This document shows, in pieces, positions 1-7,676 of a stretch of DNA of 15,505 bases; position 1 is the stretch's first letter; every line of letters starts with the position of its first letter. Source of the DNA: CAZFPT01 sp046541875. Lineage in GTDB: Bacteria > Planctomycetota > Phycisphaerae > SM23-33. Location of the stretch: positions 1 through 15,505 of the forward strand of contig JBKHCL010000080.1 of the NCBI GenBank assembly GCA_046541875.1, given 5' to 3'. The position numbers and the translations under genes were made by a program. Under the pieces are notes generated by a model. The model saw only the letters and a program-made list of their open reading frames with translations. It had not been told where the DNA came from and ran no database searches.

Positions 1-33
1 GGCTGGGCGTGTCGCGCGGGGCTCATCCCCATT

Positions 34-61
34 CCCGGCTGCTTCATTCGGAACGGCCGGG
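34..61 (-). terminator. Candidate hairpin terminator after lepA
   Basis: A perfect 6-bp inverted repeat (CCCGGC at 34-39, GCCGGG at 56-61, 16-nt loop) begins directly after the lepA stop codon on the minus strand. No T-tract follows the stem, so it could only be a weak or Rho-assisted terminator, or a chance pairing in GC-rich DNA. Confidence 0.25.
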
Positions 62-1861
62 CTACTCTTCATCGCCTTCGAGCACGGCGAGGAAGGCTTT
101 CTGGGGGACTTCGACGTTGCCGACCATTTTCATGCGTCGTTTGCCGGCCTTCTGTTTTTCGAGCAGTTTTCGTTTTCGCGAGACGTCGCCGCCGTAGCAT
201 TTGGCGGTGACGTTTTTCCGCATGGCCTTGATGGTTTCGCGGGCGATCACTCTCGTGCCGATGGCGGCCTGGAGGGGCACCTCGAACATGTGTCGCGGGA
301 TTTCCTTGCGGAGCTTCTGGATCACAGCGCGGCCGCGAGTGTCGGCCTTGGAGCGGTGAACGATGAACGAGAGGGCGTCGACCTTCTGGGTATTGACCAG
401 AATGTCCAGCTTCACCAGGTCGTTGGCCTGGTAGCCGATGATCTCGTAGTCCATGGTCCCGTAGCCTCGCGTACCGCTCTTGAGCTTGTCGTAGAAGTCG
501 TAGATGATCTCGCTGAGCGGGAACTCGTACGTGAGAATCACGCGGTCGGAGGAGAGGTACTCGGTCTTCTTGTAGGTCGCGCGGCGGTCCTCGGCCAGTT
601 GCATCACGTTGCCGATCGACTCGGAGGGGATGATCAGCTCGACGTTCATGATCGGCTCGCGGATTTCCTCGACGTAGTTGGGGTCGGGCATCTCGCCGGC
701 CGAGTCGATCTCGACGACCTCGCCGTCGGTCTTGAGCACTTCGTAGGAGACGGTCGGCGCCGTCTGGACCACTTCGATGTCGTTCTCGCGTTCGAGGCGT
801 TCCTGGACGATTTCCATATGCAGCATGCCCAGGAACCCGCAGCGGAACCCGAAGCCCAGCGCCTCGGAGCTGATGGGCTGGAATGTCAGCGACGAGTCGT
901 TCAGCTGGAGTTTCTCGAGCGCTTCGCGCAGTTGGGGCACCTGCGTGGACGGGCCCGGGTAGAAGTCGCAGAACACCATCTGCTGGGGCGGCTTGTAGCC
1001 GGAAAGCTGCTCGGTCGCCGGTTCGTGGACGCGGGTGACGGTATCGCCCACGTGTACGGACTGCACGGAGCGGATGGCGGCGACGAGGTAGCCCACTTCT
1101 CCCGTTCCGAGCTTCTCAACGCGGGTGGGTTTGGGCATGAACTTGCCCATCTCGGAGATGGTGTACTCCTCGGCTGTGCCCATGAGCTTGATCTTGTCGC
1201 CCACCTTCAGCGAGCCCTCGAAGAGGCGGACGTACACCACCACGCCGCGGTATTCGTCGTACTGGGAGTCGAACACCAGCGCGCGGGGCGCGACGTCTTC
1301 TTTGCCCGTCGGCGGCGGGAGCTGTCTGACGACCGCCTTCATCAGGTCGTCGATGCCCTCGCCGGTCTTGGCGGAGGTGAAGATGCAGTCCTCGGCGGGT
1401 ATGGCGATGAGGTTTTCGACCTCCATCGCCACGTCTTCCGGCCGGGCGGCGGGAAGGTCGATCTTGTTGACCACGGGGACCATCTTCAGGTCCAGTCGCG
1501 TGGCGAGATGGGCGTTGGCGACGGTCTGGGCTTCGACGCCCTGGGCGGCGTCGACCACGATGAGGGCCCCTTCGCAAGCGGTCAGGGCGCGGGAGACCTC
1601 GTAGTGGAAGTCCACGTGCCCGGGCGTGTCGATGAGGTTGAGCATGTACGTCTGGCCGTCGAGCTCGTATTCGATGGTGACCGCAGAGGCCTTGATCGTG
1701 ATGCCCCGCTCGCGTTCGAGGTCCATATCATCGAGCAACTGCTCGCGGAACTCGCGCTGCGTGATCGCGCCGGCCAGCAGGAGCATGCGGTCGGCAAGCG
1801 TGCTCTTTCCGTGGTCAATGTGGGCGATGATGCTGAAATTTCGTATGTACTTCTGTTCCAT
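62..1861 (-). CDS. lepA: Elongation factor 4 (LepA), ribosome-associated GTPase
   Basis: This is a cytosolic translational GTPase of the EF-G/LepA family, which acts on stalled or mispositioned ribosomes and in 30S biogenesis. From the ATG at 1861 the protein has 599 residues, the same length as E. coli LepA. The G1 P-loop AHIDHGKST is at residues 13-21, G3 DTPGHVDF at 78-85, G4 NKID at 132-135 and the G5 SAK at 163-165. The C-terminus carries the LepA-specific basic domain (GGDVSRKRKLLEKQKAGKRR), which identifies EF4 rather than EF-G or TypA. An in-frame GTG at 1891 would add ten residues unlike the family, so the ATG is preferred; the bases CAGGG directly before it make only a poor ribosome site. 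The gene is divergent from the exported TPR protein. All key motifs are intact. Confidence 0.97.
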   Translation of the reverse strand: MEQKYIRNFSIIAHIDHGKSTLADRMLLLAGAITQREFREQLLDDMDLERERGITIKASAVTIEYELDGQTYMLNLIDTPGHVDFHYEVSRALTACEGALIVVDAAQGVEAQTVANAHLATRLDLKMVPVVNKIDLPAARPEDVAMEVENLIAIPAEDCIFTSAKTGEGIDDLMKAVVRQLPPPTGKEDVAPRALVFDSQYDEYRGVVVYVRLFEGSLKVGDKIKLMGTAEEYTISEMGKFMPKPTRVEKLGTGEVGYLVAAIRSVQSVHVGDTVTRVHEPATEQLSGYKPPQQMVFCDFYPGPSTQVPQLREALEKLQLNDSSLTFQPISSEALGFGFRCGFLGMLHMEIVQERLERENDIEVVQTAPTVSYEVLKTDGEVVEIDSAGEMPDPNYVEEIREPIMNVELIIPSESIGNVMQLAEDRRATYKKTEYLSSDRVILTYEFPLSEIIYDFYDKLKSGTRGYGTMDYEIIGYQANDLVKLDILVNTQKVDALSFIVHRSKADTRGRAVIQKLRKEIPRHMFEVPLQAAIGTRVIARETIKAMRKNVTAKCYGGDVSRKRKLLEKQKAGKRRMKMVGNVEVPQKAFLAVLEGDEE

Positions 1862-1997
1862 CCCTGAATTGTACCGACTGGCGTGTTCCACACAAGCCCC
1901 ATGGTGACCACCGGCGGCTGCGGCGGGGGGCGTTCGTCGGCGAAACAGGCGAAAACACCCGGATTTCTCACGATAGCCCTGCCGACGTGTCGTTATG

Positions 1998-2003
1998 TAT
2001 AAT
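1998..2003 (+). promoter_or_regulatory. Candidate -10 box TATAAT before the pseudoprotease gene
   Basis: A perfect TATAAT hexamer, preceded directly by TG, lies in the 164-bp gap between lepA and the divergent exported protein. A start site about 7 bases downstream (near 2010) would give a very short leader containing the GAAAGG ribosome site. I see no recognisable -35 box at 15-19 bp spacing, so the assignment depends on the hexamer alone. Confidence 0.35.
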
Positions 2004-2010
2004 GGAAGGC

Positions 2011-2016
2011 GAAAGG
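2011..2016 (+). promoter_or_regulatory. Ribosome binding site choosing the start at 2026
   Basis: GAAAGG lies 9 bases before the ATG at 2026. A second purine run, GGAAGG at 2004-2009, lies 7 bases before the ATG at 2017, so that start is also possible. The start at 2026 gives the more compact signal peptide. Confidence 0.45.
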
Positions 2017-2025
2017 ATGTTCCGT

Positions 2026-3711
2026 ATGCGATCGAGCAAACTGACGTGGGTTGTCTCGCTGGTGCTGCTGGTCTGCCTGGTCGGGGCGGCTGCGGGCGAC
2101 GTGGTGTATCTCAAGGACGGCAAGAAACTTCGCGGCCCGACCACCCGTGAGGGCGATATCTACGTGGTGCGGACCGTGCTGGGCGTGCGGCGGATCCCGG
2201 CCGATAAGGTGCTTTACGTCTCCACGAGCAAATCGTCGCCCGAGACCGACGCCAACTCCGCCGATGGTGATAAGACCGCTCCGGAGAAGGTCAAGCTCGA
2301 CCCGGACAAGACCTCCACCCCCTACCGCAAGAGCCGCTTCACCATCGACAAGGCGACCCAGCCGGAATCGATCGTGTTCTCGCTGATGCGATCGCTGGAG
2401 GCCGGCAAGAGCGCCGCCAACACCAGTGACCTGCGGCAGCGCATCGCCACCTGGCAGCGGAAGGTCAAAGACCGCCTGCGACGCACCCAGAGCCGATGGG
2501 TGGACCCCGATGAGTTCATCCGTCGGCGGAAGGTCGTCGAAGGGCACATCGCCGACGCCGAATCGCACTTTTCCAAGGCCCGTCGGCAGCGGGGTCGCGA
2601 TGCGGCCGCCAAGGCCCGAAGCAAGCGATACGAACAGGCCGGGTACGACAAGCTCCGTCTGGCCGCCTCGGCGTGGACCGATCCGGCGCTGGGCCTGTGG
2701 CTGCAGGGCGTCGCCGCCCTCAAGAGCGAGCAGGCGAAGACCGCCCGGAGCTTCTTCACCCGCGCGATCGCCGAAAACGAGTACGTCGCGGCGTTCCATC
2801 AGGGGCTCGGGATGGCGGAGCTGGCCGACGATCGGCCGTTGCAGGCGGTCGAGGCGCTGACCACGGTATTGAACCTGCGGCCCGAAGAGCGCGAGGCCAT
2901 TCAACTGATGGACAAGGCGCTGGACAAGGTGCCCGGCACGGCTCTGAAGCACCCGACGTACCTCCGGGCCCGCGAGCTGTTCGGGCAATATCCGCCGATG
3001 CGGTTCCGCCGGCGTTCCATGTTTTGGCTGATGCCCGACAAGAACATCCGCGACGACGAACACGAGCTGCCGATTCCCGAGTACGATCGACTGGCCGTGC
3101 GACAGGGCACGGGCGTAGCCGTCTCCGAGGGAGCATTGGTCATCGGGCGGGACATCGCGATGAACGCCGTTTCTGCGCTGGTGCAGATCGACGCGAATAC
3201 GATCGTTCCCGCCGAGATCAAGACCCGCTCCATCTTCGGCCGAGGTGCCGACACCGACGTGAAACTCGCCGTGATCGAGGTGCCCGGCGTGAAGTTCACC
3301 GCCGCCACTTACCACGAAGACGCCACCTTCGAGCGGGCCACCGTGGTCCGCACGTTCGGGTTGGAATCATGGGCCGAGATGGGCGATCGCGTGTATCCCA
3401 TCGCGGGGCAGATCTCCTCGGGCAGCAAGGACGGGCTGGCCGTCACGACGAAGCTCGCCCCGGGCGACGCCGCAGCGGCCGTGCTCACGAAGGACAATCG
3501 CCTGGTGGGCTTCATGAAGGGGCGTACCGATCCGCTGGCCAAGCTGGGCGGGCCCAACGAGTTCTACTCCCTCAAGGATGCCGAAAAGATCCTCGGCCGG
3601 GCCAAGCGGTACGACGCCGACCCGTACAACCGGCGAAAAGCCGAGCTGGTCGCCATCGAGAAACCGGTGCTGAAGGTCTACCTCCTTGTCACCGAGCGGT
3701 TCAAGGAGTAG
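2026..3711 (+). CDS. Exported TPR protein with an inactive trypsin/HtrA-like domain
   Basis: From the ATG at 2026 the product has 561 residues. Residues 1-25 are a classical signal peptide (basic MRSSK, then a leucine/valine core ending AAAGD). Residues about 26-62 form a 'VVYLKDGKKLRG...VRRIPADKV' segment of a kind common in exported planctomycete proteins. Residues about 100-200 are highly charged and helical. Residues about 208-303 look like TPR helices. The last 220 residues align by eye to a trypsin/HtrA fold: 'GTGVAVSEGALVIGRD' fits the 'GTGFVV..G.ILTNNH' strand and 'LAPGDAAAAVLTKDNRLVGF' fits 'INPGNSGGPL...VVGI'. In that alignment the catalytic His is Asp376 and the nucleophile Ser is Ala482; only an Asp near 411 remains. 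I infer a non-catalytic binding or scaffold domain outside the cytoplasm. An in-frame GTG at 1987 and an ATG at 2017 are alternative starts. No function is known to me. Confidence 0.85.
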   Translation: MRSSKLTWVVSLVLLVCLVGAAAGDVVYLKDGKKLRGPTTREGDIYVVRTVLGVRRIPADKVLYVSTSKSSPETDANSADGDKTAPEKVKLDPDKTSTPYRKSRFTIDKATQPESIVFSLMRSLEAGKSAANTSDLRQRIATWQRKVKDRLRRTQSRWVDPDEFIRRRKVVEGHIADAESHFSKARRQRGRDAAAKARSKRYEQAGYDKLRLAASAWTDPALGLWLQGVAALKSEQAKTARSFFTRAIAENEYVAAFHQGLGMAELADDRPLQAVEALTTVLNLRPEEREAIQLMDKALDKVPGTALKHPTYLRARELFGQYPPMRFRRRSMFWLMPDKNIRDDEHELPIPEYDRLAVRQGTGVAVSEGALVIGRDIAMNAVSALVQIDANTIVPAEIKTRSIFGRGADTDVKLAVIEVPGVKFTAATYHEDATFERATVVRTFGLESWAEMGDRVYPIAGQISSGSKDGLAVTTKLAPGDAAAAVLTKDNRLVGFMKGRTDPLAKLGGPNEFYSLKDAEKILGRAKRYDADPYNRRKAELVAIEKPVLKVYLLVTERFKE

Positions 3712-3715
3712 CGTG

Positions 3716-3736
3716 GCGGCGCGTACGCATCGCCGC
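3716..3736 (+). terminator. Weak hairpin after the pseudoprotease gene
   Basis: GCGGCG (3716-3721) pairs with CGCCGC (3731-3736) across a 9-nt loop, starting 4 bases past the stop codon. There is no T-tract. Read-through into coaB, 131 bp away on the same strand, cannot be excluded. Confidence 0.25.
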
Positions 3737-3842
3737 GAGAGCCTGGCCTCCGCGCGCTGCCCGAGTGCGACGCCTTGCCTGAAGTGAAACGACAGGGGCA
3801 GACAAGAGCCCGGGCGATGCCCCCAACGATACGACCCAAACC

Positions 3843-4466
3843 ATGCGAGTTCTCATCACAGCCGGTCCGACACGCGAATACATCGACACGGTGCGGTTTC
3901 TCTCCAACGCATCGAGCGGTCGGATGGGAATCGCGCTGGCGGCCGCCGCTTTGGACGCCGACCACGACGTGACGCTCCTGCTGGGTCCGGTCTCGCCGGC
4001 CCCGCCGGCTGGGGTATCGGTCGTGCCCTTCGTTTCCTGCTCGGACCTTGCCGATGCGCTGGACCAGCACTTCCCCGACGCCGACGTGCTCATGATGGCC
4101 GCCGCGGTGGGCGATTTCCGCCCCGAGCGGCCCTATCCCTCCAAACTCCACCGCCGCAACGGCCCGATTACGCTGCGTCTCTACCCCACCGAGGACATCC
4201 TCGCCGGAATCGCCACCCGCAAGCGTGCGGGGCAGACGATCGTCTCGTTTTCCGTCGAGGACGGCAGCGAGGATCAGGTGCAGGCCAAGGCCCGCGAGGA
4301 AATGCTCGCCAAGGGGGCGGATTTCTGCGTGGTGAACCCCCCTGCCGCGATGGCCGGCGGCGAGTCCGAAGCCTGCGTGCTGGGCGAAGATGGAATCGCC
4401 CTGCCGTGGAGACGACGCAGCAAACGCGACCTGGCCGGCGAGATCATCGCTCTGCTGGGCAAGTGA
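3843..4466 (+). CDS. coaB: Stand-alone phosphopantothenoylcysteine synthetase (CoaB)
   Basis: CoaB joins cysteine to 4'-phosphopantothenate, using CTP in the usual bacterial enzyme, as the second step of coenzyme A synthesis in the cytosol. The 207-residue product starts with the family signature 'VLITAGPTREYIDTVRFLSN' followed by ASSGRMG, the Rossmann nucleotide-binding segment. 'AAAVGDFRPERP' (near residue 85) and a 'SKLHRR' Lys correspond to the 'AAAVADYRP...KIKK' region of CoaB. The tail 'RRRSKRDLAGEIIALL' is the usual 'SK.E.A..I' ending. In most bacteria this domain is the C-terminal half of CoaBC. Here the flavin-dependent decarboxylase half (CoaC) is absent and no remnant is visible upstream. 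No clear ribosome site precedes the ATG. The gene converges on the HEAT-repeat gene with 6 bp between the stop codons. Confidence 0.9.
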   Translation: MRVLITAGPTREYIDTVRFLSNASSGRMGIALAAAALDADHDVTLLLGPVSPAPPAGVSVVPFVSCSDLADALDQHFPDADVLMMAAAVGDFRPERPYPSKLHRRNGPITLRLYPTEDILAGIATRKRAGQTIVSFSVEDGSEDQVQAKAREEMLAKGADFCVVNPPAAMAGGESEACVLGEDGIALPWRRRSKRDLAGEIIALLGK

Positions 4467-4472
4467 AGCGCG

Positions 4473-5087
4473 CTACTTCAGATAGCCCTTCTCGGTGAGC
4501 ATGCGTCGGATGTCGCTCAACTGCTTGCCCTGGGTGCGGGGGTCTTTGCGGGGATCATACATGGAGAGCATGAGGGTGGCCTTGTAAAGGGCGGTGGCCG
4601 CCGCCTCCCGCACGCGAACGTCCGGGTCCCTCAGTGCCTTGTAGAGATCGGGCACCGCCTGATTATTCTTCGTGCTGGTCCATTTCATCAGCCCGCGGGC
4701 GGCCCCCCGGCGAACGTGGGCGTCTTCCTCGCTGGCGAGAATGCGCGTCAACGGTTGGGGATCCATCTCCTCGAACCGTCCCAATGTGGCGGCCGCCGCC
4801 GAGCGAACGCGGGAATCGCGATCGGGGTCTGCCAGTACGGCCTCCAGCGCCCTGCGCGATTCCTCGTCGCCCTGCAGGCCGAGATTGCGGACGGCCGACA
4901 GCGCGGTGTTCCGATCGGAGTTGGCGGTCAGCTCGATCAACTGCTTGCGTGAGGTCTCGCTCTTCTCTTTGCCCAGACGGTCGATGCGGTCTTCGGGCCC
5001 ATTGTGTCCGGCATGTCCGATTGCATTCCAGCGGGTCGTGCGGTATTCTCCCGGCCTTGAACTGATCCGCGTTATCCCACGACCCAC
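4473..5087 (-). CDS. Small HEAT-repeat protein (PBS-lyase type), start uncertain
   Basis: The certain part, read from about 4970 down to 4473, contains four to five helical HEAT/PBS-lyase repeats: 'NTALSAVRNLG', 'DSRVRSAAAATLGRF', 'DAHVRRGAARGLMKW' and 'DVRVREAAATALYKA'. Such repeats form a curved protein-binding scaffold; no enzyme motif, signal peptide or membrane helix is visible. The 5' end is the problem. The only in-frame candidates are the GTG at 5087 given here (its first 30 or so residues look non-coding and run through the GH94 promoter), a CTG in 'RLGKEK', and a TTG at 4940. None has a Shine-Dalgarno sequence. A well-placed ATG at 5002 is one base out of frame. Either the gene has a one-base indel in the GGGCCC run beside that ATG, or it uses a rare start. 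Its role is unknown. Confidence 0.7.
   Translation of the reverse strand: MGRGITRISSRPGEYRTTRWNAIGHAGHNGPEDRIDRLGKEKSETSRKQLIELTANSDRNTALSAVRNLGLQGDEESRRALEAVLADPDRDSRVRSAAAATLGRFEEMDPQPLTRILASEEDAHVRRGAARGLMKWTSTKNNQAVPDLYKALRDPDVRVREAAATALYKATLMLSMYDPRKDPRTQGKQLSDIRRMLTEKGYLK
5021..5049 (+). promoter_or_regulatory. Candidate sigma-70 promoter of the GH94 gene
   Basis: TTGCAT (5021-5026) and TATTCT (5044-5049) are separated by exactly 17 bp, matching the -35 and -10 hexamers at 3/6 and 4/6 positions. The predicted start near 5056 gives a leader of about 47 nt, with the ribosome site GGAAG at 5088-5092, 10 bases before the ATG. No operator repeat is obvious. Confidence 0.4.
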
Positions 5088-5102
5088 GGAAGTGCAGACA
5101 CG

Positions 5103-7586
5103 ATGAAAACGACGAAATACGGCAACTTCTCGCCGGACGGCAAGGAATTCATTCTCACCAACCCCCTGCTGGACCGCCCCTGGATGAATGTGCTGAGCAA
5201 CGGCGCGTGGTGCTACCTCGCCAGCCATCTCGGCGGCGGGTACAGCTTTCTGGGCAACCCGACGGTCGCCCGGATGAGCCGCTGGCACATCGACGGGGTT
5301 CCGCGCGACACGGTGGGCAAATTCGTATATCTCCGCGATGAGGACACCGGCGAGTGGTGGAACGCCAACGGCTATCCGCCTACCAAGCCGCTGGACAAAT
5401 GGCAGGCCCACATCGGGCTGGGGTACAACCGCATCTCGGCCGAGCAGAGCGGCATCGCCAGCGAGATCACCTACTTCCCCCCCATGCCCGATGCCGCCAC
5501 CGCCACCGGCGAAGACGTCGGCGACCCCTGCCTGCTGTGGACCGTGAAGCTCACCAACAACAGCGACCGCGAGCGGACGATCTCGGCGACCAACTACGTC
5601 GAGGTCGCGCTGGGCAACTGGTTCGAGGATACCTCCTGGCGCGAGTTCTACCTGCTGTTCAACCGCCAGGAGTACAAGGACGGGGTGATTTACACCCGCA
5701 ACGTGCAATGGGTGAAATACCTCGGCGGCTGGCAGGCGGCGAATTCCGACGCGAACAACATCCCGTTCGACTACGCCGTCTTCCTGGCAAGCTCGGCCGA
5801 GGTGACCGGATACCAGGGCGACCGCTACGAGTTCGTCGGGTCGTATCGCGACCTGGCCAATCCGCAGGTGATGGACGCCGGCAAGCTGGGCGACAGCGTC
5901 GCCGTCGGGCGCGACGCCTGCGAGGCGCTGCAGCACCGCTTTACGCTGGCGCCGGGCGAGTCGGCCGAGTACGTGCTCATCTTCGGCGCGGTGGACAAGG
6001 ACGCCGACGACGCCTCGGAACTCACCGAGAAGTACAACACGCCCCAAAAAGCGGCCGCCGCGTTCGAGAACCATCAGGCGTACTGGACCAATGTCGTTTC
6101 CTCCCCGGTTGTGCAAACGCCCGACGAAGACCTCAACAACATGATCAACACCTGGTTCAAGTACCAGGGCTCGAACCTCTCGTGGTGGAATCGCAACACC
6201 GGGTACTGCTACTTCGGGATCTACAATTTCGGCGTGCGCGACGCCTGCCAGGACGCCGTCGCCCGCCTGCCGCAGGACCCCAAGTGGGTGCGGGATCATA
6301 TCGTCAAGCGGATCATGATCTGGCAGTTCGACGACGGCGATTACGCCCATGGCGGAAACTTCGTGAGCATGCAGGGCACGCGGACCTTCCACTCCGACGA
6401 CCCGATCAATCCGCTGTTCATCCTGGCCAACTACTGCCTGGAGACCGGCGATTTCTCCATTCTCGAGGAGACCGCCCCCTGGGTGGACCCGGAGACGTGC
6501 ATTTCCGGGCGCAGCAAGAAGCCCGACGCGTCGCTCTACGAGCACGCCATCGCGGGGATCGAGTTTTTCTGGTCGCAGTTCTCCGACCGCGGCCTGCCGC
6601 TGATTCTCAAGGCCGACTGGAACGACGCGCTGGATCAACTCGGCAACGACCGCAAGGGCGAGAGCGTCATGCTGGCCGGCTGGGCGATCATCTGCATCGA
6701 GATGTTCTACCCGTGCATGGAGAAGATGGGCGACACGGATCGGCTGGCGGAGTACAGGAAACGTATCGCCAGGCTGCGCGAGACGGTCAACGAGCTCTGC
6801 TGGGACGGGGACTGGTACTGGCGCGGCACGCACGATTCGGGCTGGGTGCTGGGCACGAAGGATCAACTGGAAACCGGCGGAGCGCTGTTCACGAACCAGA
6901 ACGCCTTTGCGATCATCTGCGGACTGGCGGATGAGGAACGTCGCGAGAAGATCCTCGCGAGCTTCGATCGGTATCTCGACACGCCCTATGGCAGCCATTG
7001 CTTCTACCCGCCCTTCCCTGAGCCCGAACCGCGTGCGGGCATCATCTCGCGGTTTGCCCCGGGCACGAAGGAGAACGGCTCGCTGCAGGGGCACAACTCG
7101 CGTTGGCGCATCTGGGCGGAGTGCGCAGCCGGCCGGGGCGACAAGGCCTATGAGATCATCAAGACCATGCTGCCGCCGACCCGCCACGAAGCCGACCCGG
7201 ACACGTACATGATCGAGCCGTACGTGGCTCCGCAGTTCACCTACGCCCCCCAGTCCGATCGGCCCGGAGAAGGCTCACACGCCTGGGCGACCGGGACGGC
7301 GGCCTGGACGCTTCTGAACGTCTGGGAGCATCTGATGGGCGTTCGACCGACGGTGGAGGGGTTGGCGATCGATCCGTGCCTGCCCACCGCCTGGACCACC
7401 TGTTCCATGACGCGGAACTACCGCGGTGCGACCTACGAGATTTCCTTCACCAAGCCCGCCGGTCTCGGCAAGGGCAAGGTAACGGTGACGCTGGACGGAG
7501 AAACGCTGGAGACGCCCGTGATCCCGCCGGCCGGTGACGGCCAGACACACCAGGTGCAGGTCACCATCGAACCGCCCGGGGCCTGA
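5103..7586 (+). CDS. GH94 family disaccharide phosphorylase (cellobiose phosphorylase-like)
   Basis: GH94 enzymes cleave beta-linked disaccharides with inorganic phosphate, giving a sugar 1-phosphate and a free sugar. The 827-residue product has the usual family length and begins with the typical 'KYGNFSPDGKEFILTNPLLD' and GGGYSF segments of the beta-sandwich domain. The (alpha/alpha)6 barrel holds 'GVRDACQD' (Arg379-Asp380, sugar site) and 'ADWNDAL', where Asp508 corresponds to the catalytic acid. The phosphate-site elements 'ENGSLQGH' (His664) and 'ATGTAAW' (Thr730-Gly731) are present, and 'GLAIDPCLP' leads into the C-terminal sheet. There is no signal peptide, so it acts on imported sugar in the cytosol and saves one ATP per disaccharide. 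Whether the substrate is cellobiose, chitobiose or another beta-disaccharide cannot be told from sequence alone. It is transcribed singly, with no transporter beside it. Confidence 0.92.
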   Translation: MKTTKYGNFSPDGKEFILTNPLLDRPWMNVLSNGAWCYLASHLGGGYSFLGNPTVARMSRWHIDGVPRDTVGKFVYLRDEDTGEWWNANGYPPTKPLDKWQAHIGLGYNRISAEQSGIASEITYFPPMPDAATATGEDVGDPCLLWTVKLTNNSDRERTISATNYVEVALGNWFEDTSWREFYLLFNRQEYKDGVIYTRNVQWVKYLGGWQAANSDANNIPFDYAVFLASSAEVTGYQGDRYEFVGSYRDLANPQVMDAGKLGDSVAVGRDACEALQHRFTLAPGESAEYVLIFGAVDKDADDASELTEKYNTPQKAAAAFENHQAYWTNVVSSPVVQTPDEDLNNMINTWFKYQGSNLSWWNRNTGYCYFGIYNFGVRDACQDAVARLPQDPKWVRDHIVKRIMIWQFDDGDYAHGGNFVSMQGTRTFHSDDPINPLFILANYCLETGDFSILEETAPWVDPETCISGRSKKPDASLYEHAIAGIEFFWSQFSDRGLPLILKADWNDALDQLGNDRKGESVMLAGWAIICIEMFYPCMEKMGDTDRLAEYRKRIARLRETVNELCWDGDWYWRGTHDSGWVLGTKDQLETGGALFTNQNAFAIICGLADEERREKILASFDRYLDTPYGSHCFYPPFPEPEPRAGIISRFAPGTKENGSLQGHNSRWRIWAECAAGRGDKAYEIIKTMLPPTRHEADPDTYMIEPYVAPQFTYAPQSDRPGEGSHAWATGTAAWTLLNVWEHLMGVRPTVEGLAIDPCLPTAWTTCSMTRNYRGATYEISFTKPAGLGKGKVTVTLDGETLETPVIPPAGDGQTHQVQVTIEPPGA

Positions 7587-7640
7587 TTGCCCGGGACGAG
7601 GCCGATTGCATGAATTTTCGGCCCATCGAACCGTTTCAGG

Positions 7641-7670
7641 GCGAAGTCCCCCGCCATCGGACTCGTCTAA
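7641..7670 (+). promoter_or_regulatory. Possible ECF-type promoter before the sigma gene
   Basis: CGTCTAA at 7664-7670 resembles the -10 element of many ECF promoters, and GCGAAGT at 7641-7647 lies 16 bp upstream as a poor -35 (only the central AA agrees with the GGAAC type). The transcript would begin about at the GTG start codon, so the message might be leaderless. This is a weak, pattern-based call. Confidence 0.2.
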
Positions 7671-7676
7671 GGGGTT

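Noticed and set aside
290..1867. Long plus-strand open frame opposite lepA
   Set aside because: It is antisense to a fully conserved lepA, with no recognisable motif and an Asp/Val/His/Leu-rich composition typical of shadow frames.
2673..3782. 369-codon plus-strand frame overlapping the exported pseudoprotease
   Set aside because: It is an Arg/Gly/Ala-rich shadow in another frame of a gene with a clear signal peptide and domains.
3712..3842. Remnant of a coaC half upstream of coaB
   Set aside because: No frame in this gap shows flavoprotein motifs such as the HFCD-type segment, and stops interrupt it.
5354..6934. 526-codon plus-strand frame within GH94
   Set aside because: It is Arg/Gly/Pro-rich, out of frame with the conserved GH94 sequence, with no homology features.
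4473..7187. A 904-codon open frame on the minus strand covering the GH94 gene
   Set aside because: Only the last part (HEAT repeats) looks like protein. The rest is antisense to GH94, low in complexity (Val, Arg, Gly, His, Leu), and is an artefact of high GC third positions.
7573..7599. Terminator after GH94 formed by CCCGGG repeats
   Set aside because: The two CCCGGG hexamers are each self-complementary, there is no T-tract, and the pairing is too short to call.
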